DNA of 64,000 nt from Anaerobiospirillum sp. NML120449 (lineage in GTDB: Bacteria; Pseudomonadota; Gammaproteobacteria; Enterobacterales; Succinivibrionaceae): the NCBI RefSeq assembly GCF_023051105.1, contig NZ_JALKIL010000014.1, positions 34,710-98,709 on the forward strand. The letters are read 5' to 3'. Positions within the stretch are counted from its first letter, which is position 1. Each line of letters begins with the position of its first letter. The translations under genes and the position numbers were made by a program. The notes below the pieces were generated by a model. That model did no database searches. It saw nothing but the letters and a program-made list of their open reading frames with translations, and was not told where the DNA came from. Below, in pieces: positions 19,773-29,027 of the stretch.

Positions 19773-20903
19773 ATGGCTTTCACCATCCCGCAAAATGCCC
19801 CTTTCCGCGCTGATATAGTCGGTTCTTTCCTCCGTCCTGACAAGCTTAAGAATGCACGTAACCTGCACCGTCAGGGCCTGCTTGATGATGCAGGTTTAAA
19901 GCAGGTTGAAGATGAGTGCATCACCGATCTTATCAGCAAGCAGATCAGACATGGTCTACGCGTTATTACCGACGGTGAGTTCCGTCGCAGCTGGTGGCAT
20001 CTTGATTTTATGTGGGGACTTCAGGGTGTAGCCAAAGCCAGTCGTGAACGTGGTTATGGTTTCGTAGGCATTGATACCCGTGCTGAGACAGCTGTTATTA
20101 CTGGCAAAATTACCGGTGAAAACCATCCTTTTGTAGAGCATTTCAAATTTGTAAAGCAGTTTGAAAGCAAAGGCTATGGCCTGGTAGCACGTCAGACTAT
20201 CCCGGCACCAGCCCAGACTCTTGCTACCTTCCTCAATGTACGCAACAGCGAATTTGCCACCTCATGGCAGGAACATTACGAAAACGAAGATGCCTTAATT
20301 GAAGATCTGGGCGCCGCCTATCGTCAGGTAATCAAGGACCTCTACTTTGCCGGTTGTCGCTCCATTCAGTTTGATGACTGTACCTGGTCAGTTCTTTGTG
20401 ACAAGGAACTGGTCGAAAAGAGTGGCATAGACGTTGATCGTCTGGCTGCCCTGTACCTTAAGGCCAACAATGCTGCCATTAAGGACAAGCCTGATGATCT
20501 GGCTATCTGCACCCACATCTGCCGTGGTAACTACCGTTCCCACTACTTCTCAAGCGGTGCATATGACCGAGTAGCCAATGTCGTCTTTGCCCACGAAAAT
20601 GTTGATGCATTCTACCTTGAGTACGATGACGACCGCTCCGGTACCTTCGAGGCCCTCAAGTTCATCCCTCAAAACAGGAAAGTTGTGCTGGGCATTATCA
20701 CTTCCAAGAAGCCTGAGCTTGAGAACATCAATGAGCTTGAAAGTCGTGTCCGTGAAGCAGCTAAGTACTTCCCTCTTGATAATCTTTGCGTATCTACTCA
20801 GTGCGGATTTGCCTCAACCGAGGAAGGCAATGAGCTTAGCGAAGCTGAACAGTGGGCCAAAATTGACCTTGTAATTGATCTTGCCCAGAAGGTCTGGGGC
20901 TAA
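19773..20903 (+). CDS. MetE-type (cobalamin-independent) methionine synthase family protein
   Basis: A 376-residue single-domain enzyme. The start is ATG 19773 (TGGAG upstream); the frame is open back to 19716 without a site. It resembles the C-terminal catalytic half of MetE and the short YxjG/YxjH-type proteins: N-terminal RADIVGSFLRP, then GEFRRSWWHLDF, and the zinc ligands His-x-Cys (THICRGNYR, ~248-250), Glu in FYLEYDDDRSG (~281) and Cys in STQCGFAST (~343). The zinc activates a thiol, usually homocysteine, to accept a methyl group. Short forms lack the MetE N-terminal domain, and the methyl donor is often not methyltetrahydrofolate-triglutamate. Cytoplasmic. Members of this short family are usually annotated only as MetE-like. 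Confidence 0.85.
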   Translation: MAFTIPQNAPFRADIVGSFLRPDKLKNARNLHRQGLLDDAGLKQVEDECITDLISKQIRHGLRVITDGEFRRSWWHLDFMWGLQGVAKASRERGYGFVGIDTRAETAVITGKITGENHPFVEHFKFVKQFESKGYGLVARQTIPAPAQTLATFLNVRNSEFATSWQEHYENEDALIEDLGAAYRQVIKDLYFAGCRSIQFDDCTWSVLCDKELVEKSGIDVDRLAALYLKANNAAIKDKPDDLAICTHICRGNYRSHYFSSGAYDRVANVVFAHENVDAFYLEYDDDRSGTFEALKFIPQNRKVVLGIITSKKPELENINELESRVREAAKYFPLDNLCVSTQCGFASTEEGNELSEAEQWAKIDLVIDLAQKVWG

Positions 20904-21025
20904 AATCATCAGGAGCTGCCCACACTGTCACGACAAGAAAGCAGAGGTCGTATACCTCTGGAACAGGTACTCAGTCTGGGGCGATATCCATGCCCCGGAC
21001 ACAGCCATGGAAATGAGCCATTCTT

Positions 21026-21230
21026 ATCCCTGGATATAAGCAGGCACCCATCCCCTGACATAGCCGTGGATATGAGTCGGCCCTATCCCCTGACATAGCC
21101 GTGGATATGAGTCGGCCCCATCCCCTGACATAGCTGTGGATATGAGTCGGCCCCATCCCCTGACATAGCTGTGGATATGAGTTGGCCCAATCCCTTGACA
21201 TAGCCATGGATATGAGACCGTCTCAGCTAT
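21026..21230. repeat. Tandem repeat, five to six copies of 35 bp
   Basis: Units at 21061, 21096, 21131, 21166 and 21201 share CCCCTGACATAGC(C/T)GTGGA followed by TATGAGTCGGCCCCAT. A degenerate copy precedes them. Confidence 0.92.
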
Positions 21231-22888
21231 CGACACAGCCTGGCAGAGGCAGCTCCACTACCCTTCAAATACTGGACATTATCAATCAGGCCTGAACGTT
21301 CAGCCTGGCAAATCATGAAGCTTGCGCAGGCGTTATAGCAAGGGAACATCACTTGCTCCCAGCAGCGCACCAGCCTTAGGCACATGGCAACAGCTAACAG
21401 CCGGCAGCAATGACTCTGATAATCATTATAGCTGGCATAAGAAACATTTTTTAAACGGCTCTGGTGAGCAAACCTCTGTCAAGAGCCCTGCCCCTTATGG
21501 GCAAGATTTTTTGAGCACCTTGCATCTCATCTTTTTCAATACCAGAGATGACATGTTGTCTGTTCGTAACACGACATTAGCCATCAGCCATAAGTCCACG
21601 CAATCAGCATTGTCGGTTTTAACTCAGTGGCAGATGATGCAGCTGATCCCTCAATTGTTTTTCAGACTTTGCTACTGGTGCACAAGTACGGTTTTGGGCC
21701 CTGCCCAAATCAGGAATATGCACAGTATTCCTGACCAGCAGAGCCATGAAGGCGGTGCCAAATCCAGCAAATTCAGGCATCGCTTTCAGGCCCAGGCAGT
21801 GTTCCTGCCTGCACAGTGCGCATCTGGCGCACCCCTGTTTGTATCAGGCCGCATGGCGGCCGCCCATTTCACAATGCCTGACGTGCTGCAATGAGGGCCT
21901 TGAATTGCCACAGGATGCATTTTGCTCTGCAGTCTGGCTAATAGAATTTGACAGGTTATGGCTGCTCCTTATCCGGCACAGATAAGGACTCTCCCAATAC
22001 AGTCGAGCCTGTCAAACCATACAGTGCCGCAGTTATCCATAGGGCTGTGGCTTACTATTTAAGATGGTAATCGTGTCTGATCAAACCCCGGCTACATGAA
22101 GGCCACATGAGAATGCATTCAGGTTTTAATATGCTGTCTGTATCGCTTTGTAGAGCGTATTCAGCACTCAAGACAATCATATGCCATAACTTATCTTTGC
22201 AACAGGAGGCTTAATTCAGGAGCTTGATATGAACCGGCCTGCACTTGACACCTTGCCTGCTTCACGGCAGTTTTGCGGCATTAGCTGCAAGTGTCATCTG
22301 ACTGGAGTTTTATTCCGGTCAGCTCACAAAGGTAAATTCGTGTCAGCTTCAAAGGAGAGATGTTCACAGGTTCTGACAGTCATAAACATGCAGAGATACG
22401 CATAATTGGTACAAAGTTCACAGTAAACGTTACGTTGCCCGGTTCGTCCGGGCGTTCTGCGTTTTTAAGGTCCGGTATTGCTGACAGTTTGCACGGCTGT
22501 CAGCAGCCGGACCTTGCTGTTTGTGCTCACTGCAATCTGTCACTCCATCGTAGAACATAGATGTGATTCGCTGCAAAACAATGACTGATCGGCGGTCTTT
22601 CTCTCTTGTCTGATCACTTACGAACGCATGCAGAGGGTGGATCACACGTACAAATGGCTTATTTTGCCCGTTTGTGCTGCATGATATCTGTTTTGCGTAC
22701 TTATCTGGCAGTCAAGTCAGCCATACTGATGCTTTATTAAGCAGCGTTTGAGCTAAAAAAGGGTAAAATTCCTCAGACACGATGTACTGCGCACCGTAAA
22801 ATAGACCGCTTGTGATATGTCAGCCGTATTAATGTGCTGACTTTCATTTCCCTCATTACAGATGAGCAGTTCAGGATAAGCGCTGCAG

Positions 22889-22960
22889 CAGCGTTGAGTG
22901 CGACAGCTGCTGTACCGTAACAGCATCGTTGAGTGCGACAGCTGCTGCTGCTACAGTAAC
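22889..22960. repeat. Two-copy 35-bp direct repeat
   Basis: CGTTGAGTGCGACAGCTGCT occurs at 22892 and 22927. It lies about 145 bp before the next gene. Confidence 0.7.
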
Positions 22961-23103
22961 GGCAGCGGTGCATGTGACGGGAGCTGCCTTAATGGCAGCA
23001 GAAGTTTATGTAGCGGCTGATGCTGTAACACAGCGGCATGCTAAACACCTCTAATCCGGCCAGGCCGCAGCTTTTCTTATCAGAATATCTATCAGGAGTT
23101 ATT

Positions 23104-24384
23104 ATGAGCACCGCCTCAGACAGTTTTATTACCTATACCAGCCAGGAATGCTGTCCTGTCTGTCAGTCAAGGAATTACTCCATTGGCTCAGAGCATAAGG
23201 AAATCATCCAGGCTCTGCCAATGAAAGCTGAAGAGATATCACAGCAGGCGGTGCTGAGATTTACCCCTGTTCTGTGTGAAAATTGTGGCATTTCTTTCAA
23301 TCTAAAGAGCATTGATGCCCAGAGCCGCGCCACTATCAACCGCAACTATCAGTTCATCAAGGCAACCTCCATGGGTGCTGCCAACTATCAGACTTACATG
23401 AATGAAGTCAAAAAGCACCTGAAGAGCAAGTCAGACAAAATTCTGGAAATCGGCGGCTATGACGGATATCTGCTGAGGGAACTGGCCAGCGACGGATATA
23501 CTGACCTAACCCTTATTGATCCAAGCAGCAAGACCGATGATCTTGATGACAGCCTCAAGAGCATCAAGGTAGTCAACGGCTTCTTCCCAGAGCATGATCC
23601 TGTTTTTACAGCTCGTAATGGTGGTGGCAGCAGCGGTCTTTATGACGTGGTCTGCGCCAAGGATGTGCTTCAGATGATCCCGGATCCACTGGGCTTCATG
23701 AAGGCCATTAATGCTGTTATCAAAAAGGGCGGCATGCTGGTCCTGACTTCAGTTCCGCTGCATGTCATGCATGCTCTGCAGTGCAATCATCTTGGCATCA
23801 ATGTCTACAGCTACTTTGCCCAGCACAGCGGCTTCCAGCTGCTTGAGCACTACAAGAAGCCAGAGAATGGCTATATTGTGTATGTATTGCGCAAGGAGAC
23901 TGACCTTATTGATGAGCCTGAGCTCAGTGCCGATTTTGCAGCCCAACCTCAGCGCAGCCCTGAAGACTTTGCCGCTGAGCAGGAACGCAACCGTGAGCTT
24001 ATTAAAAACAGCCACTCCTTCTCAGACAAGGCATCTGCATTCCTCAACGAGCGCATCAGCCATTACAGCCAGTCAGACAGTGAAATTGTCATTTACGGCA
24101 CCGGTTTTTACACCTTCAACATCATTGATGCTGTAACCACCGATCTGTCCAGACTCAATTTAACTCTGGTCAACTCATCAGCTGAGCAGGATGGCTACCT
24201 ATTTATGCTCCCTGACAGCTCTACCTGCCCTGTGCACTATGCCATGGAGTACCTCAAAGGCAGACATATCCCACTGCTCATTCTTGGTGTTCAGTCACCT
24301 CTGTTTAAAAACGAGATTGCCGATACTCTCCAGAAAATTGGCTGCACCTTTGACGAGCTGCTCTATCTGCCAGACCACGAGTAA
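23104..24384 (+). CDS. SAM-dependent C-methyltransferase-like protein, copy 1
   Basis: 426 residues from ATG 23104, chosen for AGGAGTT just upstream; the frame is open back to 23038. Three domains resemble the NovU/TylCIII sugar C-methyltransferase architecture: an N-terminal zinc-binding part (CPVC ~16-19 and CENC ~59-62), a Rossmann SAM domain with motif I ILEIGGYDGYLLREL (~112-126), and a C-terminal Rossmann-like domain beginning EIVIYGTGFYTFNIID (~327). In known relatives a methyl group is added to an NDP-keto-deoxysugar carbon. The Glu-His-Phe-x-Tyr-Phe motif of those sugar enzymes is not obvious here (the segment reads CNHLGINVYSYFAQHSGF), so the substrate may differ. It is a paralogue of 25481-26884 and opens the biosynthetic locus. 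Confidence 0.85.
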   Translation: MSTASDSFITYTSQECCPVCQSRNYSIGSEHKEIIQALPMKAEEISQQAVLRFTPVLCENCGISFNLKSIDAQSRATINRNYQFIKATSMGAANYQTYMNEVKKHLKSKSDKILEIGGYDGYLLRELASDGYTDLTLIDPSSKTDDLDDSLKSIKVVNGFFPEHDPVFTARNGGGSSGLYDVVCAKDVLQMIPDPLGFMKAINAVIKKGGMLVLTSVPLHVMHALQCNHLGINVYSYFAQHSGFQLLEHYKKPENGYIVYVLRKETDLIDEPELSADFAAQPQRSPEDFAAEQERNRELIKNSHSFSDKASAFLNERISHYSQSDSEIVIYGTGFYTFNIIDAVTTDLSRLNLTLVNSSAEQDGYLFMLPDSSTCPVHYAMEYLKGRHIPLLILGVQSPLFKNEIADTLQKIGCTFDELLYLPDHE

Positions 24385-25480
24385 ACCTGCCTGATATTGT
24401 TACACGCTGCAACGTCCCTGCACTCATGAAGCAGCGCAGCTGTACACCACCATTTGACCGTCCGGCACAGCTGGACGGTCAACATACCATCAAAAGTCCT
24501 GCGTACCGGTTGTGCCGTATCTACGCAACCTTTCGGTCACAATACTGCCCCCCATGTCCAGCCCTGCCCTGCCCTGCCCTTCATTGCCTTTTTATTAATC
24601 GGTCTATGCTCTCCATTACTCGCTGCAGTCAAGGCGTGGGCTGAAACACACCCTGCATAAGCACTTCCTTAATCACGTTTCCCTGGTCATGATCTAATTG
24701 CATTATTAACAATTTATCTGAGCACAATATGCCTGGGTTCCAAGTAAGCCTGATGATGCATTGTAAAACTTTTTGTAATGTTTTTTATCTGCCTTTTCAC
24801 ATGCTGTTGACTTGATATTATTACACCCCATACTTCACATATAACTGCATTGCATTGAACTTACAGGGCATGCCAGGCATAGATTGCACTGGAAGCCATT
24901 AAGGCAGGGCTTTCATTGATGGATTTATCTTCGCATGTATTTATTTAGATCCATCAAATAATGCAGTTTTACTGTGGTCAATTTCACACGCATTTTAGCT
25001 TTGTTCAGTTTGTTTGCCCGTAACGGAAAGTTTGACACGGTCAACAGGTTTTACATAAGCAATTGTAGATGTATACGTTCATACGCCCTGTCTGATCTCG
25101 ATAAATGTACGAAATAGCTGTATGTCAGACAATGGATTTACGTGCGTTAAAGTAAGGCAGTCTCTGCACTTATGAGTGTATAATGCTGAAGTTTGCTCAC
25201 TCATGCGTTAATCTCATATTTATGCGTAGTAGCATGACACCAAATTTACATTGGGCTTAATACTGGGCGTTAAAACATAACGTATTGTTCAATGAGCTGC
25301 ATTACAGGCTGCGTCAGGCCCAATGGTGTCAGCACTCCTGAACAGCACACCTGCTAATACACCAGTTTATATGTATAACTGCAGGCTGGCTCAGCCTGAT
25401 GTCTGTTTTCTTATCAGTTTTGTAGTTGAGCTCTAAATTATGTTGTACCTGCGTACGCTCAGGGCTCCCGAGATGCCGTA
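24385..25480. other. Intergenic region, 1.1 kb
   Basis: It contains a perfect (GCCCT)4 run at 24561-24580 and an AT-rich second half, probably the promoter region of the next gene. No coding or RNA feature is recognised. Confidence 0.5.
24561..24580. repeat. Pentanucleotide microsatellite (GCCCT)4
   Basis: Four perfect copies in non-coding DNA, about 180 bp after methyltransferase copy 1 and 900 bp before copy 2. A run of six C lies just upstream. Confidence 0.8.
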
Positions 25481-26884
25481 ATGTCTTCTTTCATCAAATA
25501 CGAGGAACACTTATGCTGCCCGGTATGTGGCAGTACCCACTATGTCGAGGGTTGTGATCACAGAGATATGGTGAACTCTCATCCTTTCAGGCCTGAAGAT
25601 GCCTGGAAAAATGAGGTCATAACCTTCAGACCTGCTCTTTGTGAAAACTGCGGCGTTGCATTCAATGTGCGCGGCATGAGCAATGAAACCAGATCAGGCA
25701 TTACCGCGAACTTCAATTTTATTAAGCCTTCATCAACAGGTTCCTCTCAATTCCAGCACTATGTGGATACTGTTGCAGAAATGTGCAGCAGCAACCAGTG
25801 CAAGGTCCTTGATATTGGCGGGTACGATGGCTATTTACTGCGTGAGCTGAGCAGACGCGGGTTTAAGAATCTGACCCTGTTAGACCCGTCTACAGTAACT
25901 GATGGTATGGATGAGAGCATGCTTGCCATACGCGTAGTCACAGGTTATTTTCCTGATGCTGACCCGGTATGGCAGGCACGAATGAACAAGTGCGGGAAAG
26001 ATACAGACGCCACCTCTGCCGATGCAGGAAATAAATCAGACGCTGCAGCAACCAGCACGTCCACTGCAGGAACCAGCCCAGCGGCTTCAGGAACTGTCCC
26101 ATCAGCTGCAGGTGATGAGGGAACAGTTGAAGATCACAGGCTTTATGACGTTGTGGGCTGCAAAGATGTGCTGCAAATGGTGCCGGATCCTGTTTCATTT
26201 ATGCGTGGACTTAACAATGTAATGGTCAAAGGCGGCCGCGCGCTCTTTATCTCTTCTCCGCTTCATGTAATGCATGCGGTTCAGAGTCTGCACCTTGGTT
26301 CTAATGCCTACCACTATATAGCCCGTATGGGTGGATTTACCATGGATCGCTGCTATATGGTAAAAGGTAATGGCTACATGGCCTATGAGCTGACCAAGGC
26401 TGTTGATCTCATTGATGATCCGGAAGCTGCTGAACGTTTTATGAGCACACCACAGCTCAGTGACGAGGAATTTGAAGCCGAACAGGCTCGTAACCGAGAG
26501 CTCATAAAGTACAACCTTCATATCTCTCAAGAGGCAACTCATCGATTCAGGTATGCAGTTGAGTATAACCATACCAGAGGCAGAGAAATTGTAATTTACG
26601 GTACTGGGTTTTACAGCTTCAGCATTTTGGACTCTCTGGGCGAAAATCTGAGCCGATATAAATTCACTATGGTTAATTCGACTCCAGAGATGGATGGCTT
26701 GCAGTTCCTGAGGCCGGACAACAAAGTTGAGCAGGTGCACTGGGCAGACTCCTGCCTCAAAGATCGCCATGTGCCATTACTGGTTTTGGCAATAGGATCA
26801 CGCAAATTCTACAGTGAAATCATTGCCAACCTGGCCCGTATCAACTGTACCTTTGATGAAGCAATCTATCTCAGCCCGGTCTAA
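25481..26884 (+). CDS. SAM-dependent C-methyltransferase-like protein, copy 2
   Basis: 467 residues, with the same three-part architecture as its paralogue at 23104: zinc motifs CPVC (~13) and CENC (~55), SAM motif VLDIGGYDGYLLRELSRRG (~109), and a C-terminal domain starting EIVIYGTGFYSFSILD (~369). The main difference is a ~40-residue Ser/Thr/Ala-rich insert (about 170-215) between the SAM-domain strands; copy 1 has only a short Gly/Ser loop there. The insert is probably a surface loop. The start is ATG 25481 with only a weak GAGAT upstream. Cytoplasmic. Like copy 1, the substrate is not proven. It lies 350 bp before the ATP-grasp gene in the same direction. Confidence 0.85.
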   Translation: MSSFIKYEEHLCCPVCGSTHYVEGCDHRDMVNSHPFRPEDAWKNEVITFRPALCENCGVAFNVRGMSNETRSGITANFNFIKPSSTGSSQFQHYVDTVAEMCSSNQCKVLDIGGYDGYLLRELSRRGFKNLTLLDPSTVTDGMDESMLAIRVVTGYFPDADPVWQARMNKCGKDTDATSADAGNKSDAAATSTSTAGTSPAASGTVPSAAGDEGTVEDHRLYDVVGCKDVLQMVPDPVSFMRGLNNVMVKGGRALFISSPLHVMHAVQSLHLGSNAYHYIARMGGFTMDRCYMVKGNGYMAYELTKAVDLIDDPEAAERFMSTPQLSDEEFEAEQARNRELIKYNLHISQEATHRFRYAVEYNHTRGREIVIYGTGFYSFSILDSLGENLSRYKFTMVNSTPEMDGLQFLRPDNKVEQVHWADSCLKDRHVPLLVLAIGSRKFYSEIIANLARINCTFDEAIYLSPV

Positions 26885-27233
26885 TCACAAGCTCTCAGGC
26901 ATCCTGTTATGATTGATAACATCAATTCAACACCGTCGCATGAATACCCCATATCATCCTTTATGTAACGGTCTGCTTTTAAACAGTATGCATGATTAGA
27001 GTGAAGTTGCATCTTTATCTCATGAATGCCTGGTCAAATAGATATATAAATGTATCAATATTAGGTTGCCGGTATTATTACAGATAATCTTGTTTACATC
27101 TGTGTATTTATACATTAGTCCGTAATTTCCGGTAACCTGTGACAGACAAGCTGATGTGCATAGTGCAGATTCTGCACCTGGCATTCACAACGCGAATCGA
27201 CTTACCAACACCTAAATCTCAGAGATCTACGCT
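26885..27233. other. Intergenic region, 0.35 kb
   Basis: AT-rich DNA between methyltransferase copy 2 and the ATP-grasp gene, probably carrying the promoter of the latter. No hairpin terminator or repeat is evident. Confidence 0.4.
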
Positions 27234-28826
27234 ATGAGTTCTATGCAGGGAAAGAGTAACCAGCCCCCACGTATCCTCGTTTTAGGGGCAAACAAGGAAA
27301 GCACTCAGTATTATGAACTGCTGCTTGCCCAAAATGTGCATGTACTCGCCCTTGATTGTGATCCAGTGCTGCCGCAGGACTTTCTTGACCGCTGGAAAGA
27401 CCGACTGACCTGTATTAAGCACGATTTCAGTGACCATGTGGGAGCAGCAAAGCTGGCTCGTGAGTATGGCGTCACCCACTCCATTGCATTTCCAGTAGGA
27501 CGTGCACTTACAGCTCTCGGCAAAATCAATGATGAGCTGGGACTGCCGGGAGCCAGTTTCACTGCCATTGATACTCTGACCCACAAACTCAAGCTCCATA
27601 ATTTTTTAGAAAGCTGCGGTATCGATAACTATCAGTGGATATATGTACCTGTTGAAAAGATCCATTCACTCTCATCATATGCCGATGAAATCCAAAGCTC
27701 TATTGGCTACCCTTGCATCATAAAGCCAGTAACCGGCTCGGGATCTGTCGGTGTTCGTATGATCAGATCTGCCCAGGACCTCAAGTCCTATAAGGCCCCT
27801 GAGCGCTTTTATGATGACGGACTGCTTATTGAGCAGCTGTTGAAGGGAGATGAGTTTTCCTGCTCACTGCTGGTCGACAATGATGGTAAATGTCATCTGC
27901 TGGGACTGTATTTTAAGGACATATCTACTGCCCCTTACAGGCAGGAAACAGCTTATTTTTCCGAGAACAGCACGGCCGTATCCCTGGCACGTGAGGCCAT
28001 AATGCCGCTGATGCAGAAGCTGTCATCAGCCCTTGAGCTGCGCTCAACATTCCTCACCGCTGACGTCATTAACTCCTGGTCTGGAACACCTTACATTATT
28101 GACTGTTCAGCGCGACTGTCAGGGAATCAGGTAATATCGCTGCACTGTTTTAATGGCAACAATCCCATGCAGCTTTACCGAGAAAATGTAATTGAGGGTA
28201 AGAGCATATCGTGTAAGTTGCCTTCGCGCGCATGCGCTATTCGTTTCTTCGACTTTACCGAATGCGCTGTATGGCCAGAAAATGCGCCGGAATCCCCTAT
28301 GGCAAAAGCCCGTACCAGCGATACGGCTGTCGCTTTCAATGCCAGTGAGCTGGCATGTATTCGAGCTCTCAATTCAGGCATGCATTACACAATTAATTCT
28401 GACAAATCTGTAAGTAATTCATCTGACTCAACACCTGAGACTGAACTCTCTTGCGTGAAGACCAGTGATGGTGTAGCTGACAACAGATATTCTGCCGGGA
28501 AAGCAGTCGGGAAAGCAACCGGCTGCGCCTCCGGCTGTGAACATGGGACTGTTCTCTCTACGTCACACTCATCATGCTGTGATATCCAGAGTGATTGCTG
28601 CGACGATGTTATAGCTGCAAGTATATTCAATGCCCAGGAACTCAGTCACATTGTTACTCTGGAAAACTACCTTCACAGAGGCGCTGAATACGGACCACTG
28701 AAAACCGGAAGCGATTTAAGCAGCGGATTTATCATGGTAGCCCATGACACAGTAACTCAGGCGGATATGCTCGCACTGCGCTATCTGAAATGGCTTAACT
28801 CTCATGCAGTAAGCCGCATAGCTTAA
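27234..28826 (+). CDS. ATP-grasp ligase
   Basis: 530 residues from ATG 27234 (weak AGAGA upstream). The N-terminus is a Rossmann-like preATP-grasp fold (RILVLGANKESTQYYELLL, ~13-31). ATP-grasp motifs follow: the nucleotide-binding loop YPCIIKPVTGSGSVGVRMI (~158-176), EQLLKGDEFSCSLLVD (~201-216), and the metal-binding segment IIDCSARLSGNQVISLH (~289). Family members form an acyl-phosphate and transfer it to an amine or thiol, often making amide bonds in dipeptides or decorated sugars. A Ser/Cys-rich insert (~388-465) splits the C-terminal part and is absent from ordinary family members. In this locus it is the best candidate for direct amide-bond formation. A terminator follows, and the next gene converges on it. 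Confidence 0.88.
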   Translation: MSSMQGKSNQPPRILVLGANKESTQYYELLLAQNVHVLALDCDPVLPQDFLDRWKDRLTCIKHDFSDHVGAAKLAREYGVTHSIAFPVGRALTALGKINDELGLPGASFTAIDTLTHKLKLHNFLESCGIDNYQWIYVPVEKIHSLSSYADEIQSSIGYPCIIKPVTGSGSVGVRMIRSAQDLKSYKAPERFYDDGLLIEQLLKGDEFSCSLLVDNDGKCHLLGLYFKDISTAPYRQETAYFSENSTAVSLAREAIMPLMQKLSSALELRSTFLTADVINSWSGTPYIIDCSARLSGNQVISLHCFNGNNPMQLYRENVIEGKSISCKLPSRACAIRFFDFTECAVWPENAPESPMAKARTSDTAVAFNASELACIRALNSGMHYTINSDKSVSNSSDSTPETELSCVKTSDGVADNRYSAGKAVGKATGCASGCEHGTVLSTSHSSCCDIQSDCCDDVIAASIFNAQELSHIVTLENYLHRGAEYGPLKTGSDLSSGFIMVAHDTVTQADMLALRYLKWLNSHAVSRIA

Positions 28827-28833
28827 TAATTTC

Positions 28834-28869
28834 AAAAGGCCCTCACCTGACATCAGATGAGGGCCTTTT
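28834..28869. terminator. Terminator after the ATP-grasp gene
   Basis: AAAAGGCCCTCA pairs with TGAGGGCCTTTT, and a T-rich tail follows. The convergent gene ends at 29028, so it may also stop leftward transcription. Confidence 0.9.
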
Positions 28870-29027
28870 GGTTTTATAAAGCATATTCGGGCGCCACGCC
28901 CCATTTTTCCCATATCATGCAAAGTATGAGTATGGAGCCTGCGCTTTCATCCTGCTTTGTATGATTGCTGAAAAACCTTTGAGCTCAAGTTTCAGCGGCA
29001 TTTATTCAGTGCTCTAATGGCTTCTGA

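Larger units (their letters stand above)
20904..23103. other. Intergenic region, 2.2 kb, with two tandem repeats
   Basis: A small hairpin without a T-run (CAGAGGT with ACCTCTG, 20942-20960) follows the synthase. A 35-bp array lies at 21026-21230 and a two-copy 35-bp repeat at 22889-22960. A 190-codon frame (21322-21894, +) has no ribosome binding site and no recognisable motif; I do not call it. Confidence 0.5.

Noticed and set aside
21026..21230. CRISPR array (35-bp repeats)
   Set aside because: The copies are directly adjacent with no spacers, and no cas gene is in the window. The same holds for the other arrays.
21322..21894. A 190-codon plus-strand frame
   Set aside because: No ribosome binding site, no recognised motif, and amino-acid composition unlike the real genes of the window.
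22025..22045. Possible DnaA box (GTTATCCATA)
   Set aside because: A single imperfect match with no companions, no AT-rich unwinding region and no origin-linked gene.
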